Shown piece after piece: positions 10,172 through 18,954 of a stretch of 64,000 nucleotides of DNA. Each line of letters starts with the position of its first letter. The first letter of the stretch is position 1. Below the pieces are notes generated by a model. It saw only the letters and a list, made by a program, of their open reading frames with translations, did no database searches and was not told the DNA's origin. This DNA comes from JBDFMH01 sp047238125 (GTDB lineage Bacteria; Pseudomonadota; Alphaproteobacteria; Sphingomonadales; Sphingomonadaceae), in assembly GCF_047238125.1 (NCBI RefSeq), contig NZ_JBDFMH010000001.1, forward strand, positions 1,736,001 to 1,800,000, read 5' to 3'. A program made the position numbers and the translations under genes.

Positions 10172-10617
10172 GCGATCGACCCCTCACCGTAGGTGAGATC
10201 GCGCTCGCGCGCTCGGTCTACGGCGATGCGATCGATTATGCACCGATCCGGATCTGCAACCGCAAATGGGCGTTCTTCCAGCCGCGCCAGGTGGTAATGG
10301 CGCCGCGCGGCCACCTCCATTTCCACCCGCACGGGACGCTCTACAGCGATGATTTCGCCGCCGCCCCGCTTGGGCCGCAAGGGCTCTTCATCCACGAGAT
10401 GTGCCATGTCTGGCAGCATCAACGCGGGCTCTGCCTGCCGCTCGCCCGCCACGCCTTCTGCCGTTATCACTACCGCCTCACGCCCGGCTGGCCGCTCCAT
10501 CGCTACGGGATCGAGCAGCAGGCCGAAATCGTTCGCCATGCCTTCCTGCTGGGTCGCGGTGCCCCGGTGGCCGGCGCCCCGCCGCTCGATCAATATCGCG
10601 GCGTGCTGCCGTTCTGA
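10168..10617 (+). CDS. HExxH-motif protein resembling 'vgr-related' proteins
   Basis: A 149-residue protein with the zinc-peptidase-like motif HEMCH at residues 76-80, in 'GLFIHEMCHVWQHQRG', and a basic region 'RKWAFFQPRQVVMAPRGHLH'. From memory, similar short proteins are annotated 'vgr related' in sphingomonad genomes; I cannot confirm that here. A third zinc ligand is not obvious. The start at 10168 overlaps the upstream stop (ATGA). The gene converges on a toxin/immunity pair, which may or may not be functionally linked. Confidence 0.55.
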   Translation: MSDRPLTVGEIALARSVYGDAIDYAPIRICNRKWAFFQPRQVVMAPRGHLHFHPHGTLYSDDFAAAPLGPQGLFIHEMCHVWQHQRGLCLPLARHAFCRYHYRLTPGWPLHRYGIEQQAEIVRHAFLLGRGAPVAGAPPLDQYRGVLPF

Positions 10618-10634
10618 TCGGCTGCGAGCAGGGA

Positions 10635-11108
10635 TCAGCCGCCGAACTGTTTCAGGAAATCGGGATCGATCCAGGCTTTCTCAACTTGGCCGGGCTTCAG
10701 TTCCACCGTATCGGGATCGAACGGTTCGATCGCGTTCAGGAAGCTCTCGAAATCGGGAGCGACGTCGATCATGTCGTCCGGCGATTCATGATCCCAAAAG
10801 CGCACGCGACCGCCGCGGCGCCCGTCGATGAAAACGTAATTGCCGCCCTCCATCCATGCCACCGGAAAGGCAGCAAGCGGAATAGTCTCGATCCGGTTCC
10901 GCTCCTTGATAATCTCGGCGACCGGAATGAACTGATCAACCCCGAGCTCGGTCCCGTTCTCCGCGCGGACGCGGTTGGGCTCCGGACGCGCACCATCCCG
11001 CGTCTCGACGAAGGTTCGATAACTTTCGGGAAAATTGACGGCAAGCTGTCGCTCGACCGCGGCGATCGCAGCCGGGTCCGCCGCGCTTCCACCGGTCAGC
11101 TCGATCAT
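10635..11108 (-). CDS. SMI1/KNR4 (SUKH) family immunity protein
   Basis: A 157-residue protein with the SUKH fold pattern: an N-terminal helix and 'AVNFPESYRTFVETRDGARP', then 'VAEIIKERNRIE', 'YVFIDGRRGGRVRFWDHESP' and a C-terminal 'FESFLNAIEPF'. In bacteria these proteins commonly neutralise nuclease toxins encoded next to them. The ATG at 11108 shares a base with the stop of the upstream toxin gene (TGATG), so toxin and immunity translation are coupled. The identification is firm at the superfamily level; the specific pairing is inferred from this linkage. Confidence 0.82.
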   Translation of the reverse strand: MIELTGGSAADPAAIAAVERQLAVNFPESYRTFVETRDGARPEPNRVRAENGTELGVDQFIPVAEIIKERNRIETIPLAAFPVAWMEGGNYVFIDGRRGGRVRFWDHESPDDMIDVAPDFESFLNAIEPFDPDTVELKPGQVEKAWIDPDFLKQFGG

Positions 11109-12256
11109 CAGTCAAAGCCTCCATTCTTGATGACGGACGAACCGCCAGTATGCCGCACGGCGTTATGGATGTCGCGCGGTATCAGCTGAAGCGTGCGGCC
11201 GTCCTCGACATGATGCCAGACATAGCCTGCCGGCGTTTGCTTCAGCCCGACGGCCTTGTTCGCCAGCGCAGCGTCGTGGGCATAGTTGCCGTTCAACCCT
11301 TTCAATTGAACACTCGCCTTCGAATGGGGCGAGAAGTCGGGAAAGCCGCGTTCGTTGAAGCGCACGCCCGATGGATGGGTCTGGCCTGCATAGCGACTGT
11401 TGATCGGCTTGCGGCCATTGATCGTCGGCACCTGGCTCTGCGGCGGGGGCGGCGGCTTGGGCTTGGCTGCGGGGGTTGTCGCCGGCTTCGCGCTGCCCCC
11501 GCGAGGCACCCGGTCGGTCGCGCCCGCCCGCTTCGCCTTCGCCTTGCCCAGGAAGCGTGCCAGGAATGCGGTGCCCAGCACGCGGAAGGCGTGGGCATAT
11601 TCCTTGCCGGCCTGATCGATCTCGCTGGCGGACCGGGCGTCGATCACGTCGATCGTCGTCTCAATGAACTGGCCGATCGCCTTGATGCCCGCGATGCCGG
11701 CGGCGGCATAGGCGAAGATCACCAGCACCGCATCGGCGATCACGCCCCAGCCCATCGCGTTGGCCGCCACCAGCGCCAAGATCAGCCCGACCGTGACCGC
11801 GACGTTGACCGGATCGATCAGCTCCTCGATCATCCGGCGCATCTCCCCGCCGAGATGGCCGCCCGCTGCCCTGAGCGCCGCGACGATCTTCTCGCTCGCC
11901 GTCCAGTCGGCAACGCTTTCGGGCTGGATCAGGCGCGGCTTTTCCGCCGGCCTGGCAACGAAGTTCGATTGGTCGCGCGCAATCAGCATCACCGCCAGCG
12001 TGCGCCGCGCAACGCCGTATTCGACATGCTGGATCAGCTGGTCGTCGGTCATCCGCTCGGGCACGGTCAGCAGGCTGATCGCAGCCCATTCGCGGCGCAG
12101 TTCCTGCATCGCGGCACTGCTGTGGCGTACCAGATGCAGCACGCGTCGGGTCGCCATCACGTCGGTCTTGCGGATGAACGCGCCGGGAATGGCGCTGATC
12201 GGCCCGATCAGCACGGTGCCGTTAGCCACCGGAATGTCGGCGACGCCCCAGCCCAT
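11108..12256 (-). CDS. Polymorphic toxin with C-terminal WHH (HNH/Endo VII) nuclease domain
   Basis: A 382-residue protein. The N-terminal 145 residues are of unknown fold. Two hydrophobic helices follow at about 150-168 and 171-194, then a basic and proline-rich linker (KPKPPPPP near 275) and a C-terminal nuclease domain. That domain has WHH at 347-349, 'LQLIPRDIHNAV' and 'RHTGG', which match the WHH family of HNH/Endo VII nucleases (His 348, 349, 364 and 369 as likely metal or catalytic residues). No secretion signal, PAAR or Rhs repeats are seen. The N-terminal membrane segments may serve delivery. The adjacent SUKH gene is the probable antidote. Confidence 0.8.
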   Translation of the reverse strand: MGWGVADIPVANGTVLIGPISAIPGAFIRKTDVMATRRVLHLVRHSSAAMQELRREWAAISLLTVPERMTDDQLIQHVEYGVARRTLAVMLIARDQSNFVARPAEKPRLIQPESVADWTASEKIVAALRAAGGHLGGEMRRMIEELIDPVNVAVTVGLILALVAANAMGWGVIADAVLVIFAYAAAGIAGIKAIGQFIETTIDVIDARSASEIDQAGKEYAHAFRVLGTAFLARFLGKAKAKRAGATDRVPRGGSAKPATTPAAKPKPPPPPQSQVPTINGRKPINSRYAGQTHPSGVRFNERGFPDFSPHSKASVQLKGLNGNYAHDAALANKAVGLKQTPAGYVWHHVEDGRTLQLIPRDIHNAVRHTGGSSVIKNGGFD

Positions 12257-12388
12257 CAGCCGCCTGCCGACCCGACCATGCCGCCCGCTCCCGCTGCCCC
12301 GGGAACAGCTATCCGCCCCGGTGCCACCGGTTCAAGCGCAATCGCGGTACCGCCGCTATGCGCGCGGTCACATCGGCGGACGCGGTGA

Positions 12389-12934
12389 TCAGCCCTTCGG
12401 CTTGGCGACGCCCACCAGCGCCGGCCGCAGCAGCCGATCGCGCAGCATGTATCCGGGCTGCATCTCGTGCACGATCGTGCCCGGCGCGTCCTCATGCTCC
12501 ATCTCGATCATCGCCTGGTGGCGATTGGGATCGAGCTTCTGGCCCATCGCATCGATCTTCGCGATGCCGTGGCGCTGGAACACGGCGTCCAGTTCGCGGC
12601 CCGTCGCTTCCAGGCCCGTCACCAGCCCCTTCACCTTTTCGTTCTCGCGCAGCTCAGCGGGGATGGCCGCCAGCGCGCGCGCCAAGTTATCGCTCACTGA
12701 AAGCATGTCGCGCGCGAAGTTGGTGGCGGCATAGGCAGTCGCATCCGCCTTCTCGCGCTCCAGCCGGCGGCGCACATTCTGCGTCTCCGCCTGCGCGTAG
12801 AGTACCTCGTTCTTCAGCTTCTCGATCTCGGCGGAGGCGCGCTCCAGCCGCTCGTCGGCGGCGGGATCAGGCATGCGCTGGCCCAATTCCGTCTCGAAAA
12901 TCTCTTCGCCTTCGGTTTTCGTGTCTTCGTTCAT
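12389..12934 (-). CDS. grpE: Nucleotide exchange factor GrpE
   Basis: A 181-residue exchange factor that releases ADP from DnaK. A long helix (residues about 30-90, 'EIEKLKNEVLYAQAETQNVR') is followed by the beta domain with 'LDPNRHQAMIEME', 'PGTIVHEMQPGYMLRDRLLR' and 'ALVGVAKP'. The ATG at 12934 overlaps the hrcA stop (ATGA) and begins the acidic N-terminus expected for the family; the longer upstream open frame is antisense-like filler within hrcA. hrcA and grpE form one minus-strand unit. Confidence 0.95.
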   Translation of the reverse strand: MNEDTKTEGEEIFETELGQRMPDPAADERLERASAEIEKLKNEVLYAQAETQNVRRRLEREKADATAYAATNFARDMLSVSDNLARALAAIPAELRENEKVKGLVTGLEATGRELDAVFQRHGIAKIDAMGQKLDPNRHQAMIEMEHEDAPGTIVHEMQPGYMLRDRLLRPALVGVAKPKG

Positions 12935-13971
12935 GCCATCAACCTGCTGAGTGCCTGCGCGGTGAAATCCACGATGGGGACGACGCGCGCATAGTTCAAT
13001 CGCGTGGGGCCGATCACGCCGACCACCCCCACCACGCGGCCATCGCCGCTTCGGTACGGAGCCGCTATCACCGACGAGCCCGAAAGCGCAAAGAGCTTGT
13101 TCTCGGAACCGATGAAGATCTTCATCCCCTTCCCGGCGCGTGCGCTGTCGAGCAAGCGGGCAATCTCCTCCTTGCCCTCGATCTCGTCGAGCAGGTGGCG
13201 CACCCGTTCGAGATCGCCGGCCGCAACGGGATCGATCAGGTTGGCGGCGCCGCGCACGATCAGGACCGGCCGCTGCGATCCGTCTTCGGACCACACCGCC
13301 AGCCCGCGATGGATCAACTCGGCCGCCGCGGCGTCCAGCGCGGCGCGGCCCTGCCCGATCTCGGCATGCAGCCGCTCGCGCGCCTCGGCCAATGTCAGCC
13401 CGGCGAGGCGGGCATTCATGAAGTTGGCCGCCTCGGCCAGCGCGACCGGCGGCATGCCAGGCGGCAGATCGACGACTCGGTTTTCGACCGATCCGTCGCT
13501 TCCGACCAGCACTGCCACCGCCTTGTCGCGCGCCAGCGGCACGAAACCGAACTGATGCAGGATCGGCTCGCGCCGCGGCACCAGCACGATGCCGGCGCAG
13601 GCCGACAGGCCGGACAGCGCAGCGGACGTCGCCGCCAGTGCATCTTCCACCGGCCCCGGCCCATGCACCTGCGCCTCGATCTGGGCACGTTCCTGGGCGC
13701 TGGGCTCGGCCGCTTGCATCATGCCATCGACGAACAGCCGCAGCCCGCTCTGCGTCGGCATCCGTCCCGCCGAAGTGTGCGGGGCCGCGAGCAGACCCAG
13801 CTCCTCCAGATCCTGCATCACGTTGCGTATCGAGGCGGGCGACAGGTTCAGGGTCGCGAATTTCGAGAGCGTGCGCGATCCCACGGGCGCGCCATTTTCC
13901 AGATAGCTTTCGACGACCATCCGGAAGACGTCGCGCGCGCGGGTCGACAATTCGGTGATCGGGGGCGTCAT
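12931..13971 (-). CDS. hrcA: Heat-inducible transcription repressor HrcA
   Basis: A 346-residue repressor of class I heat-shock genes. An N-terminal winged helix ('VGSRTLSKFATLNLSPASIR', 'NVMQDLEELGLLAAPHTSAG', 'RMPTQSGLRLFVDGMM') precedes the GAF-like and dimerisation domains ('RVVGVVGVIGPTRLNYARVV'). The start at 13971 (MTPPITELS) is preferred to an in-frame ATG at 13998. No CIRCE operator is visible upstream, in line with HrcA acting on groESL elsewhere in many alphaproteobacteria. The gene is divergent from rph. Confidence 0.95.
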   Translation of the reverse strand: MTPPITELSTRARDVFRMVVESYLENGAPVGSRTLSKFATLNLSPASIRNVMQDLEELGLLAAPHTSAGRMPTQSGLRLFVDGMMQAAEPSAQERAQIEAQVHGPGPVEDALAATSAALSGLSACAGIVLVPRREPILHQFGFVPLARDKAVAVLVGSDGSVENRVVDLPPGMPPVALAEAANFMNARLAGLTLAEARERLHAEIGQGRAALDAAAAELIHRGLAVWSEDGSQRPVLIVRGAANLIDPVAAGDLERVRHLLDEIEGKEEIARLLDSARAGKGMKIFIGSENKLFALSGSSVIAAPYRSGDGRVVGVVGVIGPTRLNYARVVPIVDFTAQALSRLMA

Positions 13972-14079
13972 GCTGCAGATGTAGGCATCTCGCGCCATCG
14001 CCTCAACCGCTCAGCCATGGGGTGGCAGCGCGGCCGACTTCGCTCTAAAGCGCGCGGCCAAACCTCAAGGAGTCCATTC

Positions 14080-14796
14080 ATGCGCCCATCCGGCCGCGCC
14101 CCCGATCAGATGCGCCCGATCAGCATCGAGACCGGCTTTACCCGCCATGCCGAGGGCAGCGTTCTGATCGCGTTCGGCGAGACGCGCGTACTGGTCACCG
14201 CTTCGGTGGAGGAACGCGTCCCACCGTTCCTGCGCGGCAAGGGCCAGGGCTGGATCACCGCCGAATATGGCATGCTGCCCCGCGCCACCCACACCCGCGG
14301 CAGCCGCGAGGCGGCCAAGGGCAAGCAATCGGGCCGCACGCAGGAAATCCAGCGCCTGATCGGCCGATCGCTGCGGTCGGTGGTCGACATGGCCGCGCTG
14401 GGCGAACGCCAGATCACGATCGATTGCGATGTGCTGCAGGCCGATGGCGGCACGCGCACTGCCTCCATCTCGGGGGCCTGGGTCGCGCTGCGGCTGGCGG
14501 TGGACAAGCTGATGGCCTCCGGCGCGCTCGCCAGCGATCCAATCATGGCACAGGTCGCCGCGGTCTCGTGCGGCATCCACGAAGGCACGCCGGTGCTCGA
14601 CCTCGACTATATCGAGGATTCGGCAGCGCATGCCGATGGCAATTTCGTGCTGCTGGACAATGGCAACATCGCCGAGGCGCAGGCCACGGCCGAGGGCGCC
14701 ACCTATGACGAGGAAGCGCTGCTGCGCCTGCTGCGCCTCGCCCGCATCGGCTGCACCGAGATCTTCGCCGCCCAGAAGAAGGCAGTCGGCCGGTGA
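14080..14796 (+). CDS. rph: Ribonuclease PH
   Basis: A 238-residue phosphorolytic 3'-5' exoribonuclease that trims tRNA 3' ends. Family signatures are 'MRPSGRAPDQMRPI', 'GWITAEYGMLPRATHTR', 'GRTQEIQRLIGRSLRSVVD' and 'DCDVLQADGGTRTASI'. The ATG at 14080 has AAGGAG about 8 bases upstream. It is first in rph-rdgB-hemW, whose genes overlap (rph stop and rdgB GTG share bases). Confidence 0.97.
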   Translation: MRPSGRAPDQMRPISIETGFTRHAEGSVLIAFGETRVLVTASVEERVPPFLRGKGQGWITAEYGMLPRATHTRGSREAAKGKQSGRTQEIQRLIGRSLRSVVDMAALGERQITIDCDVLQADGGTRTASISGAWVALRLAVDKLMASGALASDPIMAQVAAVSCGIHEGTPVLDLDYIEDSAAHADGNFVLLDNGNIAEAQATAEGATYDEEALLRLLRLARIGCTEIFAAQKKAVGR

Positions 14797-15425
14797 CCGC
14801 GCCGACCGAGATCCCGATCCCGCATCGCCGGCTCACGCCCGGCAAGCTGGTGATCGCCAGCCATAACGAGGGCAAGGTACGCGAGATCCGCGCGCTGCTG
14901 GCCCCCTATGGCATCGATCCGATCTCGGCCGGCTCGCTCGACCTGCCCGAGCCCGAGGAAACCGGAACCACCTTCGCGGCGAATGCCGAGCTGAAGGCGC
15001 GGGCTGCCGCCGACCTTTCTGGCCTGGTCTCGCTGGCGGACGATTCGGGCTTGTGCGTGGAAGCGCTGGGCGGCGATCCCGGCATCTTCTCCGCACGCTG
15101 GGCGGGTGAGGCCAAGGATTTCGGGTTGGCGATGCAGCTGGTGCAGGACAAGCTCGTCGCCAAAGGCCCTGATGCGGGGCACGACGCGCATTTCATCTGC
15201 GCGCTGTCGCTGTGCTGGCCGGACGGGCATATCGAGACGTTCGAGGGCCGGGTCGATGGCACGCTGGTGTGGCCGCCACGCGGTTCGTTTGGTTTCGGCT
15301 ATGATCCGATGTTCCAGCCCTGGCATCACGAACAGACCTTCGGCGAGATAGATCCGGACGCGAAGCACGCAATGAGCCACCGTGCCGATGCGTTCGCGAA
15401 GCTGGTGGCGGCGTGCCTGGGCTGA
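14793..15425 (+). CDS. rdgB: Non-canonical purine NTP pyrophosphatase (RdgB/HAM1)
   Basis: A 210-residue enzyme that hydrolyses ITP, dITP and XTP to monophosphates, keeping deaminated purines out of nucleic acids. 'KLVIASHNEGKVREIRALL' is the substrate-binding entry, and 'LVSLADDSGLCVEALGGDPG' and 'GSFGFGYDPMFQP' are further signatures. It starts with GTG at 14793, overlapping the rph stop (GTGA), which indicates translational coupling. Confidence 0.95.
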   Translation: MTAPTEIPIPHRRLTPGKLVIASHNEGKVREIRALLAPYGIDPISAGSLDLPEPEETGTTFAANAELKARAAADLSGLVSLADDSGLCVEALGGDPGIFSARWAGEAKDFGLAMQLVQDKLVAKGPDAGHDAHFICALSLCWPDGHIETFEGRVDGTLVWPPRGSFGFGYDPMFQPWHHEQTFGEIDPDAKHAMSHRADAFAKLVAACLG

Positions 15426-16573
15426 CAGCCCCACACCATCCGCTCGCGCTCTACATCCACTGGCCGTTCTGCGTCTCGAAATGCCCCTATTGCGATTTCA
15501 ATAGCCATGTCCGCGACGGCATCGATCAGGCGGCTTGGGCCGATGCGCTGCTGGCCGACCTGGCGCATGAGGCGCGCGCCTATCCGGCCGGTCCGTTGGG
15601 CTCGATCTTCTTCGGGGGCGGCACGCCGTCGCTGATGCCGCCCGCTACGGTGGCGGCGCTGATCGCGGCGGCCGAGCGCCATTGGGGCTTCCTGCCCGAT
15701 ATCGAGATCACGCTGGAGGCGAACCCGTCTTCGGTCGAGGCTGCGCGCTTCGCCGACCTCGCGGCCGCCGGCGTCAACCGCGTCAGCCTCGGCCTGCAGG
15801 CGCTCGACGATGCCGCGCTCGGCTTCCTCGGCCGCGCGCACGATGTCCGCGAAGGACTGGCTGCGCTGGATACCGCGCAGGACAATTTCGCGCGCGTCAG
15901 CTTCGATCTCATCTATGCGCGGCCCGGCCAGTCGGAAGCCGACTGGGATGCCGAGCTCAGCCGAGCAATCGGCTTCGGCACCGGCCACCTGTCGCTGTAC
16001 CAGCTGACGATCGAGCCCGGCACGCGGTTCGAAACTCTGGTACGCCAGGGCACGCTGCAGCCTGTCGATCCCGATCATGGTGCGGCTTTGTTCGAACTGA
16101 CACGCGACGCCACCGCCGCCGCGGGCATCCCGGCCTACGAAATCTCGAACCACGCCCGCCCCGGCCAGCAGAGCCGGCATAACCTCGCCTACTGGCGCTA
16201 CGCGAACTATCTGGGCATCGGCCCGGGTGCGCATGGCCGCCGCGATGGCTTGGCGACGCTGCGCCACCGCAAGCCCGAGAACTGGCTGCGGCGCGTGGCT
16301 GAGGCCGGCAACGGCCTCCAGTCCGCCGACCCACTATCCGCTACCGACCGTGCGACCGAGGCGCTGCTGATGGGCCTGCGGCTGGCCGAGGGCGTCGATC
16401 TGGCACGCGTAGCGGGGACGACAGGGGCGACCAGGCTGGTCGATCCGGACGCGGTGAAGAAGCTCACTACGCTCGGCTTCGTGCGGCAGGCGGGGGACAG
16501 ACTCCAGGTCCTCGCGCCCGGCATGCAACTGCTGGACGCGATCCTGCCGGAAATCGTTGACGTCGCGGCCTGA
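15413..16573 (+). CDS. hemW: HemW, radical SAM heme chaperone
   Basis: A 386-residue radical SAM protein related to the oxygen-independent coproporphyrinogen oxidase HemN; members of this clade act as heme-insertion chaperones. The cluster-binding CxxxCxxC is seen in 'HWPFCVSKCPYCDFNSH'. 'GSIFFGGGTPSLMPP' is the next conserved loop and 'YEISNHARPGQQSRHNLAYW' marks the HemW clade. The GTG at 15413 lies inside the end of rdgB; a start a little further downstream cannot be excluded. Confidence 0.93.
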   Translation: MPGLTAPHHPLALYIHWPFCVSKCPYCDFNSHVRDGIDQAAWADALLADLAHEARAYPAGPLGSIFFGGGTPSLMPPATVAALIAAAERHWGFLPDIEITLEANPSSVEAARFADLAAAGVNRVSLGLQALDDAALGFLGRAHDVREGLAALDTAQDNFARVSFDLIYARPGQSEADWDAELSRAIGFGTGHLSLYQLTIEPGTRFETLVRQGTLQPVDPDHGAALFELTRDATAAAGIPAYEISNHARPGQQSRHNLAYWRYANYLGIGPGAHGRRDGLATLRHRKPENWLRRVAEAGNGLQSADPLSATDRATEALLMGLRLAEGVDLARVAGTTGATRLVDPDAVKKLTTLGFVRQAGDRLQVLAPGMQLLDAILPEIVDVAA

Positions 16574-16582
16574 TCGAAAAGC

Positions 16583-17770
16583 CTACTTCCCGAAGCCCGC
16601 CGGTGCCGGCGATACCACGGTGAAGCCGCCGCCGCGGACCTCGTTCACTTCTAGCGTGCGTTCGGCGATTCCGTCACGCCCGAACCGGAACGCGCCGTCC
16701 ACCCCGGCGAACCCGCCCGATTCGCTCAGCTCGCGCGCCGGGAACGGTGCGCCGAACCGCCAGTCCTTGGCGATCCGCACGGTCAGCAGCACCGCATCAT
16801 AGCCAAGGCTCGCCAGCCGGTAGGGCGCCGTGCCGAACCGCGCGCGATACTTCGTCGCCAGCTGGCGATAGCGCGCATCCGGAACGCTGGCGAACCAGGC
16901 CCCCGCCAGCGCCGGATTGGCGGCAAGGCCGGGCTCGGTTTCCCACAGCTCGGTGCCCAGCAGCCGCGCCTGCGGGCTGCCGCTCTTGCGGACCAGCGGG
17001 GCGGCCTGGATCGCGATCCGACCCGAATCGGCAATCAGGATCGCATCGAACGGCTGGGTGCGCGGGATCCGTGCGATCGCTGCAGTCAGTGATTTGGGGC
17101 TGCGGTCATAGCTCTGCATCGAGACGACCTGGCCGCCTGCCTCCTCGGCGGCGCGGATCAGCGCGCTGGATGCGTTGCGGCCATACAGACCGGAGGGAAT
17201 CAAGGCGGCGAAGCGGGTCATGCCGCGCTGGCGGGCATAGCCCACCACCCGATCGATCGACTGGGCAGGCGAGAACCCCATCAGCCAGGTGCCGCTGCCG
17301 GCGACGCTGCTGTCGTTGGAGAAGGCAACTACCGGCACGTTGGCTGCGCGCGCCTGCGCTGATACGGCGCGCACGTCTTCCGCCAGCAGCGGGCCCAGGA
17401 ACAGCCGGTTGCCGTCCGCCAGCGCCCGCGCCGCAGCGGCGGATGCGCCGGTGGCCGTGTCATAAGTGGTGATCCGCACCCGCGCGCCGCCAGTATCGAG
17501 GATCGCGAGGTTCGCGGCATTGGCAATCGATCGGCCAACGGCCGCATTCGGGCCGCTCATCGGCACCAGCAGCGCGATCCTGTGACGTTGCTGATCCTGC
17601 GGCAGCGTGCCGGGAGTCGGTTCGTCGGGTACCTCGGCAGGCGGCGGCGGTGGCGGCGGCGCGGGGCGCTTGGGAACGACGGTGCAGCCCGCCAGCGCGA
17701 TCGTCGCCGCCAGCCAGAGTGCGCGCAACCCGGTGACGACGGGGTTCCGCCGGCCAACAGCCTCTGTCAT
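16583..17770 (-). CDS. LpoA-like penicillin-binding protein activator lipoprotein
   Basis: A 395-residue lipoprotein (lipobox LAGC, Cys 29) with a proline-rich linker ('KRPAPPPPPPPAEVPDEP') and a periplasmic-binding fold ('HRIALLVPMSGPNAAVGRSI' to the end), as in the C-terminal domain of LpoA, the outer-membrane activator of PBP1A. The N-terminal TPR part of enterobacterial LpoA is missing, as is usual in sphingomonads. It is divergent from rsmI with only 12 bp between the start codons, an arrangement also typical for lpoA-rsmI. Confidence 0.82.
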   Translation of the reverse strand: MTEAVGRRNPVVTGLRALWLAATIALAGCTVVPKRPAPPPPPPPAEVPDEPTPGTLPQDQQRHRIALLVPMSGPNAAVGRSIANAANLAILDTGGARVRITTYDTATGASAAAARALADGNRLFLGPLLAEDVRAVSAQARAANVPVVAFSNDSSVAGSGTWLMGFSPAQSIDRVVGYARQRGMTRFAALIPSGLYGRNASSALIRAAEEAGGQVVSMQSYDRSPKSLTAAIARIPRTQPFDAILIADSGRIAIQAAPLVRKSGSPQARLLGTELWETEPGLAANPALAGAWFASVPDARYRQLATKYRARFGTAPYRLASLGYDAVLLTVRIAKDWRFGAPFPARELSESGGFAGVDGAFRFGRDGIAERTLEVNEVRGGGFTVVSPAPAGFGK

Positions 17771-17782
17771 GACGTCCTTTCC

Positions 17783-18634
17783 ATGTCCGACCCGCAGCCT
17801 TCCGGCCTTTCCCCCGGCCTCTACATCGTCGCAACCCCGATCGGCAATCTATCCGATCTATCGCCCCGCGCCGCCGCGATCCTGGCCCAAGCCGATGCGA
17901 TTGCGGTTGAAGACAGCCGCGTCACCGCGAAGCTGCTCCATCATATCGGCGCGCGCCGGCCGATGGTCCCCTATCATGACCACAGCGCCGATCATGTCCG
18001 CCCCCAGCTGATCGCGCGAATGGCGAACGAGGCGATCGCTTTGGTTTCGGACGCCGGCACGCCGCTGATCTCCGATCCGGGCTACAAGCTGGTCCGCGAC
18101 GCGCGCGCGGCCGGCGTGCCGATCGTGACCATCCCCGGCCCCTGCGCCACCATCGCCGCGCTCACCCTGTCGGGCCTGCCGACCGACCGCTTCCTGTTCA
18201 TGGGCTTCCTGCCGCCCAAGGAAAAGGCGCGCGCCGATGCGATCGCCGAAGCGGCCGGCATCCGGGCCACGCTGGTCTTCTACGTGTCCGGCCCGCAGCT
18301 CGCGCGCACGCTGGCCGCCCTGCGGGAAGGTCTGGGGGATCGCGAGGCCGCCGTCTGCCGCGAGATCAGCAAGCGGTTCGAGGAAACGGTCACGGGATCG
18401 CTGGGCGAACTGGCCGTGCGCTATGCCGATCAGCCGCCGAAGGGCGAAATCGTGCTGGTCGTCGCCCCGCCCGGTGAAGCGCCGCCGCCGGCCGCTGACG
18501 ATGTCGACGGGTTGCTGCGCACAGCACTCGCCGATCTGCCGATCGCGAAAGCCGCTGCCCGAGTGCAGCAGATCACCGGCCTGCCCCGCCGCACGCTCTA
18601 TGCCCGTGCGATGGAATTGAGGGAGGACATGTGA
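17783..18634 (+). CDS. rsmI: 16S rRNA 2'-O-methyltransferase RsmI
   Basis: A 283-residue SAM-dependent enzyme that methylates the ribose of C1402 in 16S rRNA, in the decoding centre. 'GLYIVATPIGNLSDLSPRAA' and 'ISDAGTPLISDPGYKLVRDA' (here beginning VSDAGTPLISDPG) are signature segments, with 'VVTIPGPCATIAALTLSGLP' style text at the active pocket. The ATG at 17783 follows a TTTCC spacer; the longer open frame upstream lies over the divergent LpoA-like gene. Confidence 0.95.
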   Translation: MSDPQPSGLSPGLYIVATPIGNLSDLSPRAAAILAQADAIAVEDSRVTAKLLHHIGARRPMVPYHDHSADHVRPQLIARMANEAIALVSDAGTPLISDPGYKLVRDARAAGVPIVTIPGPCATIAALTLSGLPTDRFLFMGFLPPKEKARADAIAEAAGIRATLVFYVSGPQLARTLAALREGLGDREAAVCREISKRFEETVTGSLGELAVRYADQPPKGEIVLVVAPPGEAPPPAADDVDGLLRTALADLPIAKAAARVQQITGLPRRTLYARAMELREDM

Positions 18635-18954
18635 TGATCGCGCTCGGCCTGCTGCTCGCTGCATCCCAGCCATTGCCCACGCCGGCCTGGCTGGCCGGGG
18701 TCTGGGCACCCATCACCGACGAATTGATCGAGGATGCCCGCGCCTGCGAGGCCGCCGATTCGCGCTATTATGGCCGCGACGGATCGTTCGAGCGCGACGA
18801 CATGGGCGGGGATTGGCGGCTGGCCGGCAATCGGCTGACCGAGATCGCCGGTGAGGACGGCGCGATCGCCAGCCGCGTGGTGCGCCTGTCGCCCAATCGG
18901 ATGCGCGTGATCGACGCCGATGGCGAACAGCTGGTGTTCACCCGCTGCCGCTGA
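18634..18954 (+). CDS. Small exported protein, function unknown
   Basis: A 106-residue protein with a short hydrophobic N-terminus (MIALGLLLAASQPLP) suggesting export, followed by a lipocalin-like small domain: 'WLAGVWAP' near residue 19, then 'DGSFERDDMGGDWRLAGNRL'. The ATG at 18634 overlaps the rsmI stop; a GTG three bases upstream is also possible. It lies between rsmI and yraN. I do not recognise a named family. Confidence 0.6.
   Translation: MIALGLLLAASQPLPTPAWLAGVWAPITDELIEDARACEAADSRYYGRDGSFERDDMGGDWRLAGNRLTEIAGEDGAIASRVVRLSPNRMRVIDADGEQLVFTRCR

Noticed and set aside
12358..14079. Plus-strand frame running into rph from upstream
   Set aside because: The first 570 codons are antisense to grpE and hrcA; the RNase PH homology and ribosome site begin at 14080.
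13972..14079. CIRCE operator for HrcA
   Set aside because: I looked in the hrcA-rph gap and upstream of dnaK for TTAGCACTC-N9-GAGTGCTAA and found nothing similar.
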